Source of the DNA: XYA12-FULL-58-9 sp001798605
GTDB lineage: Bacteria; Myxococcota; XYA12-FULL-58-9
DNA length: 8,329 nt
Assembly: GCA_036736205.1 (NCBI GenBank)
Contig: DAINMX010000272.1
Location: forward strand, 1 to 8,329
Reading direction: 5' to 3'
The notes under the pieces are model-generated. The model was given only the letters and a program-made list of their open reading frames with translations, did no database searches and had not been told where the DNA came from. Position 1 is the stretch's first letter, and the number at the start of each line of letters is the position of its first letter. This document shows, in pieces, positions 1 through 6,513 of the stretch. The translations under genes and the position numbers were made by a program.

Positions 1-141
1 GTCGGCTCTCTCGGCCCAACCAACATTCAGATCGTCAGGCTCAAACGCCGGGAGCAGAAGGGCACAGAACCAAAGGTCGAAAAGGGGAAGTCCAACAACC
101 CGCCGTTGGCACTGGCCGCGCCCAGTGTGTTTGTCCAATAA
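1..141 (+). CDS. 3' end of an unidentified plus-strand gene (partial)
   Basis: Reading from base 1 in frame 1 gives 46 sense codons and a TAA stop at 139-141. The start lies outside the window. About three quarters of third codon positions are G or C, consistent with a real coding tail. The tail is basic and Lys/Glu/Pro-rich in the middle (RLKRREQKG, then EPKVEKGK) and ends in a small hydrophobic stretch (LALAAPSVFVQ). No domain can be recognised. The stop lies 18 bases from the lepA stop on the other strand, which is a normal convergent arrangement. The other two plus frames are also open over much of this stretch, so the frame choice is only moderately secure. Confidence 0.45.
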   Translation, partial: VGSLGPTNIQIVRLKRREQKGTEPKVEKGKSNNPPLALAAPSVFVQ

Positions 142-159
142 CGTCCATTGACTCTGGGC

Positions 160-1959
160 CTAGTCCTCTTCGTCGGATTTGAGGACCGAAATGAAGGCTT
201 CCTGCGGGATCTGCACGGATCCGACCATCTTCATCCGCGCCTTGCCCTTCTTCTGCTTCTCCAAGAGCTTGCGCTTGCGCGTGATATCGCCGCCGTAGCA
301 CTTGGCGGTGACGTCCTTGCGAAAGGCATTGATGGTACTGCGAGCGATGATGGTTCCGCCAATGACTCCTTGGATGGGGATCTTGAACTGATGGCGTGGA
401 ATCGTTTTGGCAAGCTTCTCACAGTAGTGCAGCGCCCGCTCCCGCGCTTTGTCTCGGTGTACGAGCTGGCAAAGCGCGTCGACCTTCTCCTTGTTGACGA
501 GAATGTCGACCTTGACGATGTCCGCAGGCCGAGAGTCAATGGTCTCGTAGTCAAATGAGCCATACCCACGGGTGATGGTCTTGAGCTTGTCGTAGAATTC
601 GAACAGAACCTCGCCCAACGGCATCTCAGCTTTGACCTCGACACGGCCAACGGAGAGGTAGTCAAAACCAACCTGTGCCGAGCGATGTTCTTTGCACAAC
701 TCAATCACCGCACCGAGATATTTTTCGGGAATGAGGATCGATGACTTGATGTACGGCTCCCGAGTCTCTTGAATCTCTGTAGGATCGGGAAACATCTCCG
801 GATTATCTACATGAATCACTCTGCCGTCATTGAGCGTCAACTGGTATTCAACAGTTGGAGCCGACAGCAACAAAGACACGTCGTGCTCACGCTCTAGCCG
901 CTCCTGCACCACCTCGAGGTGCAACAGCCCAAGAAAGCCACAACGGAACCCCAAGCCGAGCGCCATGGACGACACTTTGGTGTAGTTCAATGACGCATCA
1001 TTGATCGCCAGCTTCTCGAGAGCCTTGGCGAGCTCAGCGTATTCGTCGCTGCTCATAGGGTACAAGGAGGAGAACACCACCGACCGCGCTTCTTTGTAAC
1101 CCGCCAAGGGCTCAGAAGCGGGATTGGCGGCCTCGGTAATGGTGTCGCCCACTTGGATGTCGCGAACGGTCTTGATACCAGCGATGACATAGCCGACATC
1201 GCCGACACTGAGTTCCTTCGTCTTGACTCGCTTGAGCTTGAGCAGACCAACGTCTTCGATGTGATACTCCTTGTCACTGTGCATCAATCGCACAATCTGC
1301 CCCGACCGCATGGACCCACTGAAGACGCGGACCAGAAGGATGACGCCGCGATACGGGTCGTATTGGGCGTCAAAGATCAATGCCCGCAGCTCACGGGTGG
1401 TGTCACCCCTAGGAGGCTTCAGTTTGGTGACAATGGCTTCGAGCACTTCCTCAATGCCCTCGCCCTTCTTCGCCGAGCACAGCACCGCGTTGTCCCGATC
1501 GAGTCCGAGATCAGCCTCCATCTGTTCGAGCACCCGCGGTGGGTCAGCAGCGGGGAGATCGATCTTGTTGATCACGGGAACGATGTCGAGCTCATATTCA
1601 AAAGCAAGGTAGAGGTTCGCAACCGTCTGCGCCTCGACGCCCTGAGCGGCGTCAATAATCAACAAGGCACCTTCGCAGGACATCAGTGAGCGCCGCACCT
1701 CGTGTGAAAAGTCGACGTGTCCAGGGGTGTCGATCAGGTTGAGCTGATAATCAATTCCGTCCTTCGCCTTGTACATCAACGAGACGGTGTTGCTCTTGAT
1801 GGTAATGCCACGCTCGCGTTCGATGTCCATCGAGTCGAGGATCTGGTCACGAAACTCACGGTCGGGGACACCCCCACAGGCCTGAATGAGCCTGTCGGCG
1901 AGGGTCGACTTGCCGTGGTCGATGTGGGCGATAATGCAGAAGTTACGTATGTTATTCAC
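160..1959 (-). CDS. lepA: Elongation factor 4 (LepA), ribosome-associated translation GTPase
   Basis: A 599-residue protein, the same length as E. coli LepA. It binds GTP and acts on the ribosome in the cytoplasm, where the family is associated with back-translocation and with 30S assembly or initiation. All GTPase motifs are visible: P-loop AHIDHGKST (11-19), switch I ERGITIK (49-55), DTPGH (77-81), NKID (131-134) and SAK (162-164). Domain II and the EF-G-like domains III and V follow (for example GFRCGFLGLLHLE in the middle). The LepA-specific C-terminal domain replaces EF-G domain IV and ends in GKARMKMVGSVQIPQEAF. The start is GTG at 1957-1959; MNNIRNFCIIAHIDHGKST aligns directly with the usual LepA N terminus. 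The ribosome binding site is weak (AGGG about 8 bases upstream). The gene follows the SlyD fusion gene by 77 bases. It looks like an ordinary housekeeping gene with no damage. Confidence 0.97.
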   Translation of the reverse strand: MNNIRNFCIIAHIDHGKSTLADRLIQACGGVPDREFRDQILDSMDIERERGITIKSNTVSLMYKAKDGIDYQLNLIDTPGHVDFSHEVRRSLMSCEGALLIIDAAQGVEAQTVANLYLAFEYELDIVPVINKIDLPAADPPRVLEQMEADLGLDRDNAVLCSAKKGEGIEEVLEAIVTKLKPPRGDTTRELRALIFDAQYDPYRGVILLVRVFSGSMRSGQIVRLMHSDKEYHIEDVGLLKLKRVKTKELSVGDVGYVIAGIKTVRDIQVGDTITEAANPASEPLAGYKEARSVVFSSLYPMSSDEYAELAKALEKLAINDASLNYTKVSSMALGLGFRCGFLGLLHLEVVQERLEREHDVSLLLSAPTVEYQLTLNDGRVIHVDNPEMFPDPTEIQETREPYIKSSILIPEKYLGAVIELCKEHRSAQVGFDYLSVGRVEVKAEMPLGEVLFEFYDKLKTITRGYGSFDYETIDSRPADIVKVDILVNKEKVDALCQLVHRDKARERALHYCEKLAKTIPRHQFKIPIQGVIGGTIIARSTINAFRKDVTAKCYGGDITRKRKLLEKQKKGKARMKMVGSVQIPQEAFISVLKSDEED

Positions 1960-2012
1960 GCGGGGAGCCCTACCCTATCGGCGCACCTGTTTCCAGACTC
2001 ATCGACAACTAT

Positions 2013-2028
2013 TGCCAAATCGTTGGCA
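2013..2028. repeat. Perfect inverted repeat between the SlyD-fusion gene and lepA
   Basis: TGCCAA-ATCG-TTGGCA is a 6-bp perfect stem with a 4-base loop, starting 8 bases beyond the stop of the upstream gene. Neither side carries a clear U-tract, so it is a weak terminator candidate. It could equally be an attenuating hairpin or an operator for lepA. No convincing lepA promoter was found in the 77-base space. Confidence 0.35.
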
Positions 2029-2036
2029 CAAACCGT

Positions 2037-2975
2037 TCAATGAGGATGCCCGTGGACAATTTCTTCCTCTGTGGCCTTCTCGATCTTGGCGATGGTCACG
2101 TCGAAGACCAGATCCTTGCCCGCGAGCGGATGGTTGAGGTCAAGACGAGCCGTTGTGTCACCGACTTCGACGACCGTGAGCCCCACCACTTTGCCGTCTG
2201 GTTGACGAGCGTGCAGCACCGCCCCTACCACTGGGTTCGGGGGCAGCTCGGCCAAGGGTACCTCCATCACCTGAGAATCGTCCCGTTCGCCATAGGCTTC
2301 GCTGGCGACAACCTCGACGATCTTGTTGTCGCCGACCTCAAGGCCCACCATCGCCTTTTCGAGGCCAGGAACGATGTTGCCATGGCCGTGCAGGTACCGC
2401 AGGGGTTCCGCACCCTCCGATGAATCGAGCTCGGCCCCGCCCTTCTCGGTGAGCTTGTAATGAAATGCAATGATACGACCCTCCCGCACGTCGATCTTGC
2501 CCTCGATGGGCTCCCGCTCCACAGGTGCGTGATGGTGATGACCGTGATCATGGCCTTGCTCATGTCCATGCTCATGGCCGTGGTCGTGGCCATGGCCGCC
2601 ACATCCGCCCCCTCCACCGCCGCAGGTCTGATTCTGGTCGAAAGCTGGCGCTTTACCGTCAACAAAGAGTTGCACCGCGTCGCGCACGGTCTCGGCCCCC
2701 GCGGTGGAATGCACATGGATGCCTACCTGGGCAAATCCAGAGAGCGGTCGTGCGCCCATGCCACCGGCAAGCAAGGCTTCGACATTTTGCTCCTTGAGCA
2801 AATGCACAGGTGCCATGCAGCCCCCATGCTCGTGGCCGCCATTTGCCAGAACTGTCACATCGCCAATCTGGTCCTTGTTGATTTCGACCAGAGTGAACGC
2901 CTGGCAGTGGCCAAAATGTGCGGCAACGGCTGCGTCGAGGCCACCGGGGGCTTCGGAGGGAATCGCGATCAACAT
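2037..2975 (-). CDS. NifX/NifB-like domain fused via His-rich linker to SlyD-type FKBP prolyl isomerase
   Basis: A 312-residue two-domain protein. Residues 1-110 (MLIAIPSEAPGG..., HFGHCQAFTLVE, NGGHEHGGC, LLAGGMGARPL) match the dinitrogenase Fe-Mo cofactor biosynthesis family (COG1433, NifX/NifB C-terminal type), small proteins that bind Fe-S or Mo cofactors. Residues 118-149 hold C118, C125 and 12 histidines in HGHDHGHEHGH-like runs, a likely Ni/Zn/Co-binding stretch. Residues 163-312 resemble SlyD: RIIAFHYKLTEKGG, GNIVPGLEKAMVGLEVGD, the insert-in-flap region (YGERDDSQVMEVP to DLNHPLAGKDLVFDV) and FDVTIAKIEKAT. SlyD proteins are cytoplasmic prolyl isomerases, chaperones and nickel-insertion factors. 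The open frame extends 29 codons upstream, but ATG at 2975 is chosen because GAGGAG lies 6 bases before it and the domain begins MLIAIP. The last residues (HGHPH) are a small remnant of a metal tail. A role in metal handling is inferred. Confidence 0.85.
   Translation of the reverse strand: MLIAIPSEAPGGLDAAVAAHFGHCQAFTLVEINKDQIGDVTVLANGGHEHGGCMAPVHLLKEQNVEALLAGGMGARPLSGFAQVGIHVHSTAGAETVRDAVQLFVDGKAPAFDQNQTCGGGGGGCGGHGHDHGHEHGHEQGHDHGHHHHAPVEREPIEGKIDVREGRIIAFHYKLTEKGGAELDSSEGAEPLRYLHGHGNIVPGLEKAMVGLEVGDNKIVEVVASEAYGERDDSQVMEVPLAELPPNPVVGAVLHARQPDGKVVGLTVVEVGDTTARLDLNHPLAGKDLVFDVTIAKIEKATEEEIVHGHPH
2529..2624 (-). repeat. Low-complexity DNA encoding the Gly/Cys/His linker
   Basis: This stretch codes for residues 118-149 of the NifX-SlyD fusion: a Gly run between two cysteines, then alternating His with Gly, Asp or Glu, ending in four histidines. 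On the plus strand it reads as imperfect short repeats around CATGGCCGTGGTCGTGGCCATGG-like units. Such DNA can expand or contract by slippage. The reading frame is intact here. Confidence 0.7.
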
Positions 2976-3032
2976 GTCTTGCTCCTCGGCGTGTGCTCTC
3001 CCCAACCACGCCCAGCATTCACTTTGGGCGGC

Positions 3033-3062
3033 ATGTAAAGCACTCGCCACTCCACTTTTCAA
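3033..3062 (-). promoter_or_regulatory. Possible promoter of the NifX-SlyD fusion gene
   Basis: On the minus strand TTGAAA (3062-3057) is followed after 18 bases by TTACAT (3038-3033). The -35 is a good match, but the -10 matches the consensus at only three of six positions. It lies about 60 bases before the chosen ATG, in the 128-base space after the Nudix regulator gene, which would make that gene the end of its operon. No other promoter in the space looks better. Confidence 0.3.
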
Positions 3063-3082
3063 GCGCAGCCGGGAGCTTCGCT
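3062..3082. terminator. Imperfect hairpin after the Nudix regulator gene
   Basis: AGCGCAGC (3062-3069) and GCTTCGCT (3075-3082) pair with a single mismatch around a 5-base CGGGA loop. It lies about 20 bases beyond the stop of the Nudix-wHTH gene. There is no U-tract on the minus strand (the transcript continues TGAAAAG), so intrinsic termination would be weak. The hairpin overlaps the -35 of the possible promoter above. Confidence 0.25.
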
Positions 3083-3103
3083 CAACTATTCTTGCCCCTC
3101 GAG

Positions 3104-3796
3104 TCAGACCTCGAAGTCGATGCCCTGTTTGCGCAACAACTGGTAGCGGTCTTTGTCGAATTGATACAAACGCGCTGGGCGATGGCGCTCGTAACGCGTC
3201 TCGCCTGTAGGTGCCAACACGCCGAAGCTCAAGACCTTGCGGCGGAAATTGCGCTTGTCGAGCTCACGCCCAAGAATGATCTCGTACACCTGCTGCAGAT
3301 CCGTGAGTGTGAAGGCATCGGGCAACAGCTCAATGCCCACGGGTTGCCAACGAACCTTTGAGCGCAAACGCTGCATCCCAACTTCTAGAATCTCGCTGTG
3401 GTCAAAGGCGAGCTCGGGCAATTTGTCGAGAGACCACCACACAGCACTGGCCGCGTCGGAGCCCCTTTTCACGGTGACGTGGCTCGGCCGCGCAAGACCC
3501 AGATAGGCAGTGGAGATCACCCTGCCCCGGGGATCACGGTTGGGGTTGCCAAAAGTATAGAGCTGCTCGACAAATGAAAGCTTGACGTTGGTTTCCTCCT
3601 CGAGCTCGCGCAAGACGGCGGCATCGAGGTCCTCGTCCATGTGGATGAACCCTCCTGGCAGTGCCCAGTAGCCCCGAAACGGTTCCAGCCCACGCTCGAT
3701 GAGCAGGACTTTCAACGACACCGCATCCTGGTCGAGGCCAAATACAACGGCGTCGACTGTATGATCGGCCTTCGGGTACTCGTAGGAATAACTCAT
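3104..3796 (-). CDS. nrtR: Nudix-winged-helix transcriptional regulator, NrtR type
   Basis: A 230-residue protein with an N-terminal Nudix domain and a C-terminal winged helix, the NrtR layout. NrtR proteins repress NAD biosynthesis and salvage genes and release DNA on binding ADP-ribose. The Nudix box runs from G49 to V71: G49, E55, R63, E64, E67 and E68 are present and only the last glycine is replaced by Asn70, so ADP-ribose hydrolysis may survive. Residues 160-215 (FTLTDLQQVYEIILGRELDKRNF, then RRKVLSFGVL and RPARLYQFD) form the characteristic DNA-binding domain. ATG at 3796 gives MSYSYEYP; a GTG codon immediately upstream (3799) is equally possible, with a weak GAGAG about 10 bases before it. 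The gene follows the kinase gene by about 41 bases and ends the probable operon that begins with a nicotinamidase, the expected kind of NrtR target. A plain ADP-ribose pyrophosphatase, or a sugar-responsive relative, remains possible. Confidence 0.82.
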   Translation of the reverse strand: MSYSYEYPKADHTVDAVVFGLDQDAVSLKVLLIERGLEPFRGYWALPGGFIHMDEDLDAAVLRELEEETNVKLSFVEQLYTFGNPNRDPRGRVISTAYLGLARPSHVTVKRGSDAASAVWWSLDKLPELAFDHSEILEVGMQRLRSKVRWQPVGIELLPDAFTLTDLQQVYEIILGRELDKRNFRRKVLSFGVLAPTGETRYERHRPARLYQFDKDRYQLLRKQGIDFEV

Positions 3797-3840
3797 CACT
3801 GTGGCTCAACTCTCACGATGACGACAGGCCGTCCGTGAGA

Positions 3841-5520
3841 TCAACGCATTCTCATGCTGTACACCTTGTCCTCCTGCGCGTATAGCACCTGTCCGCCTCT
3901 CTTGGCGAGACGCATGTCGCCACCCAGCATCTCGTCCTCGACGACCTTCATCTTCTGCGAGCCGGGTTGCGCACTGAAAAGTTCCAGACGTTCGTCCTCA
4001 TCAAGGCAAACACACACGCCGGTATCGAGGGTGACGAAGTTGAGACCCGTGAGCGGCACATCTCGCGCCACACGAACGTCGTAAGTCACCCATGCCGAGT
4101 CGAATCGAAAGATGAACCGGTCGTAGCGGTTGTCGCGGTGACAGATGGCCATCAGAACATTGCCGTCGAGCTTGGCATCGACGATCTGGCAATCATCGAG
4201 CTCAGGTATGCGACATTGCTGCGTCGAACCGCGCGCTACAAAGAGCGAGGCGTACGTCGATCCGAGGAGATTCTGTATTGCAACGCCATCAAAGGTTTGC
4301 GTCGCGTGCTCCAGAATAGCCGCCGCGACACGACTTCCAGCAATCACCCGGTCGCCTATCTCTTTGACGACCAACTCGACGATTTGCTCGCGGGAGCGTA
4401 GATAGACCCGACCATCATGTCCGTGGATCGCGGTGGCCGTGAGCCCCAACGGTGCGATGCATCCCCGCACCATATCAAAAAGCTCGAGACCCTTTCGCTC
4501 GATGACCGCTATAGGACGCCCGAGCCGAGGTGAGAACCCCACGGCGTGAACGCATCCGTACTGGCTGGCCACCCGGTGTCCGTCGAGCCACAGCGCGTCC
4601 GCGGTACCAATCACCGTGTGCTCACCCGTGGCCCAGATGCCGGTCACAGGCCCGCCAAAGCTGCCCACCTCACGAATGTCGAGGGCCCCCTTGTTCAGTA
4701 CGGTCTTCACCGTCTTTGTCACTCGCCGCAAGGTACTCGCCAGGTCACTTGGGGGCGGTGTTCGCTCGCCATCCTCAAGAACCGCACGGAACCAATCGTG
4801 GTATGGATCGGGGATGCTCTCGAAGGGATAGGCCGACCGCGGCACCCGCACTTCGGATCCCAGCACCGACAAATTGGCTCGCATCCGCTCCTCGAGACCT
4901 CGCACCGTTGGGTGTTTGCCCTTGTAGGGGTGGATTCCGGTGAACATCTGAAAGCTCACCACCGCAAAGGAAAACCAATCGCTCAGCTCGGAAAAGACCT
5001 GGGCATGCCAATCACGGACCGAGTCGGCCAGGGCCGTCGCCGGGTAATGGGGAGTCTGATAGGAATCGACATCGATAAAAAACACCTCTTTGAAGTCGGG
5101 CGTGATGAGAAAGTTCATCTCGTTGAGATCGACCACCAGCGCGCCCGCATCGTGCACCGCGGCGATGCCATCGCGGAGCCTACCGACGAGCTCTGCCATC
5201 ATTGCTGGGGCAATGTGATGGCGTTCCCTGAAGACTCGGGTCAACAGCTGGCACAACACCCAGGCCCGTTTGACAAAACGCATGGTGTAACCAATGGCGT
5301 CGCCACCCTGATTGCAGAGAACGTCCTTGGGACCCAGCACTGCGGGGTGCACCAACCTCTGCAGCTCATCGATCTTGCCGGTGGCAATCATTCGCTTGGG
5401 ATCGGTGTATATCTTAAATGCCATGCCCCCCTTGGCATAAACCGCCCCCTCCCCACCTTGGCCAACAAAGTCATTCTGCCCAAGAATGATTTCACCGCCG
5501 CCGCGAACCCAGACTTTCAT
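3841..5520 (-). CDS. Ser/Thr protein kinase-like protein with beta-rich C-terminal half (YegI-like triad kinase)
   Basis: A 559-residue soluble protein. Residues 10-270 form a divergent protein kinase domain: glycine loop GQGGEGAVY (20-28), ATP-anchoring Lys36 in AFKIY, catalytic loop VVDLNEMNFLI with D131 and N136, and metal site FIDVDSYQ with D150/D152. HRD is replaced by VVD and DFG by DVD; the DVDS(Y/F)Q form is known to me from kinases paired with PP2C and vWA proteins, such as E. coli YegI. An APE-like and C-lobe region follows (SDWFSFAVVSFQMFTGIHPYKG). Residues 285-559 have no kinase motifs; repeated strand-turn blocks such as GPVTGIWATGEHTVIGT and RVYLRSREQIVELV suggest a beta-propeller-like sensor or scaffold. 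No transmembrane segment is seen. ATG at 5518-5520 has GGAGGT five bases upstream. Once the assembly gap is removed, this ATG overlaps the phosphatase stop as ATGA, pointing to coupled translation. Substrates are unknown. Confidence 0.85.
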   Translation of the reverse strand: MKVWVRGGGEIILGQNDFVGQGGEGAVYAKGGMAFKIYTDPKRMIATGKIDELQRLVHPAVLGPKDVLCNQGGDAIGYTMRFVKRAWVLCQLLTRVFRERHHIAPAMMAELVGRLRDGIAAVHDAGALVVDLNEMNFLITPDFKEVFFIDVDSYQTPHYPATALADSVRDWHAQVFSELSDWFSFAVVSFQMFTGIHPYKGKHPTVRGLEERMRANLSVLGSEVRVPRSAYPFESIPDPYHDWFRAVLEDGERTPPPSDLASTLRRVTKTVKTVLNKGALDIREVGSFGGPVTGIWATGEHTVIGTADALWLDGHRVASQYGCVHAVGFSPRLGRPIAVIERKGLELFDMVRGCIAPLGLTATAIHGHDGRVYLRSREQIVELVVKEIGDRVIAGSRVAAAILEHATQTFDGVAIQNLLGSTYASLFVARGSTQQCRIPELDDCQIVDAKLDGNVLMAICHRDNRYDRFIFRFDSAWVTYDVRVARDVPLTGLNFVTLDTGVCVCLDEDERLELFSAQPGSQKMKVVEDEMLGGDMRLAKRGGQVLYAQEDKVYSMRMR

Positions 5521-5570
5521 GACCCACCTCCGAGGTAGAGCCCGGCGACTGAGAAATCGTCGGCATGGTG
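5516..5570. repeat. First copy of a 55-bp exact duplication at the gap edge
   Basis: These 55 bases are identical to 5671-5725, and both copies abut the N run directly. They hold the phosphatase C-terminal codons (ADDFSVAGLYLGGGS), its stop and the kinase start. An exact 55-base repeat ending at a gap is what two contigs sharing a k-mer overlap would give, so this is almost certainly one genomic copy written twice. Confidence 0.9.
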
Positions 5571-5670
5571 NNNNNNNNNNNNNNNNNNNNNNNNNNNNNN
5601 NNNNNNNNNNNNNNNNNNNNNNNNNNNNNNNNNNNNNNNNNNNNNNNNNNNNNNNNNNNNNNNNNNNNNN
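5571..5670. other. Assembly gap of exactly 100 N
   Basis: The run is 100 N, a conventional placeholder length. Identical 55-base sequence on each side implies a real gap of zero with overlapping contig ends. Joining base 5515 directly to 5671 restores a perfect phosphatase-kinase junction with ATGA overlap. Apparent reading frames that run through the N run are artefacts. Confidence 0.95.
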
Positions 5671-5725
5671 TTCATGACCCACCTCCGAGGTAGAGCCCGG
5701 CGACTGAGAAATCGTCGGCATGGTG
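5671..5725. repeat. Second copy of the 55-bp duplication at the gap edge
   Basis: Identical to 5516-5570. This copy is joined to the rest of the phosphatase gene and completes its reading frame, while the first copy is joined to the kinase gene. Together they allow the gap to be closed on paper. Confidence 0.9.
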
Positions 5726-6490
5726 CCAGTTGTTTGCAGTGCAGAATCTTCCGAGAAACCTCCGGCAACGCCGCGTCAGAAACCGGCCAGTGGTGGTTTT
5801 CAAGCTCGCCACTTCAGCCACAACGGCTTCGAGAGGAACCGCAAGTGATTCCCCCCGAATGCTTCGCGTGCAGAAGCTCGACACTCCATCGGAGAAGAGA
5901 AGAATGAGATCGTAGATCGCCGCATCGAGGGTTAGCCACCATGCAAAACTTGATGGGGAAATGTCTCGCTCATCGACAGAGATCTGCTCACCCGCAAGGC
6001 TGTGCACGACTTTGCGTCTGGCCAGTCCCTCACCGAGGTAACCCTCGAGCCGCGCAGGCTCGAGGAGATAGGAAAGATAGGCAGGCATTCCGCCGAAATC
6101 GATCTCCCATACCTCGAGCTCCCCACCCTGACGGCGGCCAACCACCGCCCCATCTCCGACGACGACAATGTTGGCCCTTCCCTTCGACACGTGTGCCGCA
6201 AGCATTGTCGCGTCAAGGCTGGAGATGCCCACGCCAAACCCATGGGTGCCGTTTTGTGCCTGCCCTGCCACCGCCTCGAGATCTTTGTGGGTGAGGGGCA
6301 GGCCTGCGCCGTGAATGCTGCTCTCTGTGGCCAAAGCGATCAGGCGTGCACCGACATCGGTGTCGGTCGAGCTCGAACACCCATCGCTGACAACAGCGAA
6401 ACCCGCACCCGATTTGGCTAGGCCAGCCCGGGCATAGTCCTCACACACCAGGTGCGACTGACCGATGGCGAAGTATGCATCTGCTTGCAT
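5672..6490 (-). CDS. PP2C-type serine/threonine phosphatase (PphC-like)
   Basis: A 272-residue metal-dependent phosphatase of the PPM/PP2C family, expected to remove phosphate from the adjacent kinase or its targets. Visible motifs in order: CED (16-18), VVSDGCSS (33-40) with metal-binding D36 and G37, SLDATML (91-97), VVGDGAVV (110-117), LLFSDGVSSF (197-206) with D201, and the C-terminal HADDFSVAGL with D259 and D260. All main metal-ligand aspartates are therefore present, so it is probably active. There is no transmembrane segment. ATG at 6490 is chosen because GGAGG lies five bases upstream; an in-frame ATG four codons earlier (6502) overlaps that site and has poor upstream sequence. The gene starts 23 bases after the vWA gene and overlaps the kinase start once the gap is closed. 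The extreme C terminus is read from the second copy of the gap-flanking repeat. Confidence 0.88.
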   Translation of the reverse strand: MQADAYFAIGQSHLVCEDYARAGLAKSGAGFAVVSDGCSSSTDTDVGARLIALATESSIHGAGLPLTHKDLEAVAGQAQNGTHGFGVGISSLDATMLAAHVSKGRANIVVVGDGAVVGRRQGGELEVWEIDFGGMPAYLSYLLEPARLEGYLGEGLARRKVVHSLAGEQISVDERDISPSSFAWWLTLDAAIYDLILLFSDGVSSFCTRSIRGESLAVPLEAVVAEVASLKTTTGRFLTRRCRRFLGRFCTANNWHHADDFSVAGLYLGGGS

Positions 6491-6513
6491 GGCGGCCTCC
6501 ATTCGGGTTGGAG

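Noticed and set aside
148..558. Plus-strand frame of 136 codons antisense to the lepA 3' end
   Set aside because: The lepA frame is unmistakable here, including the C-terminal domain. The plus frame has no features of its own.
2460..3038. Plus-strand open frame of 192 codons with a Met/Val/Ala-rich hydrophobic run
   Set aside because: The apparent membrane segment is just the antisense of the His-rich linker codons. The minus strand encodes recognisable NifX and SlyD domains.
2976..3062. N-terminal extension of the NifX-SlyD protein by 29 residues
   Set aside because: The extension has no family resemblance, and the ATG at 2975 has GAGGAG six bases upstream followed by the usual domain start.
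4546..5538. Plus-strand open frame of 330 codons antisense to the kinase gene
   Set aside because: Its product has no recognisable domain and is rich in His, Arg and Pro, while the minus-strand frame shows clear kinase motifs. It is a GC-driven shadow frame.
3841..5721. Single 626-residue reading frame running through the N run
   Set aside because: The first 67 residues are duplicated sequence and unknown bases. The true start is the ATG at 5518-5520 with a strong Shine-Dalgarno site.
5516..5725. 55-bp repeat as a real direct repeat or mobile-element target duplication
   Set aside because: It abuts 100 N exactly on both sides and encodes the same phosphatase-kinase junction twice. Assembly overlap explains it fully.
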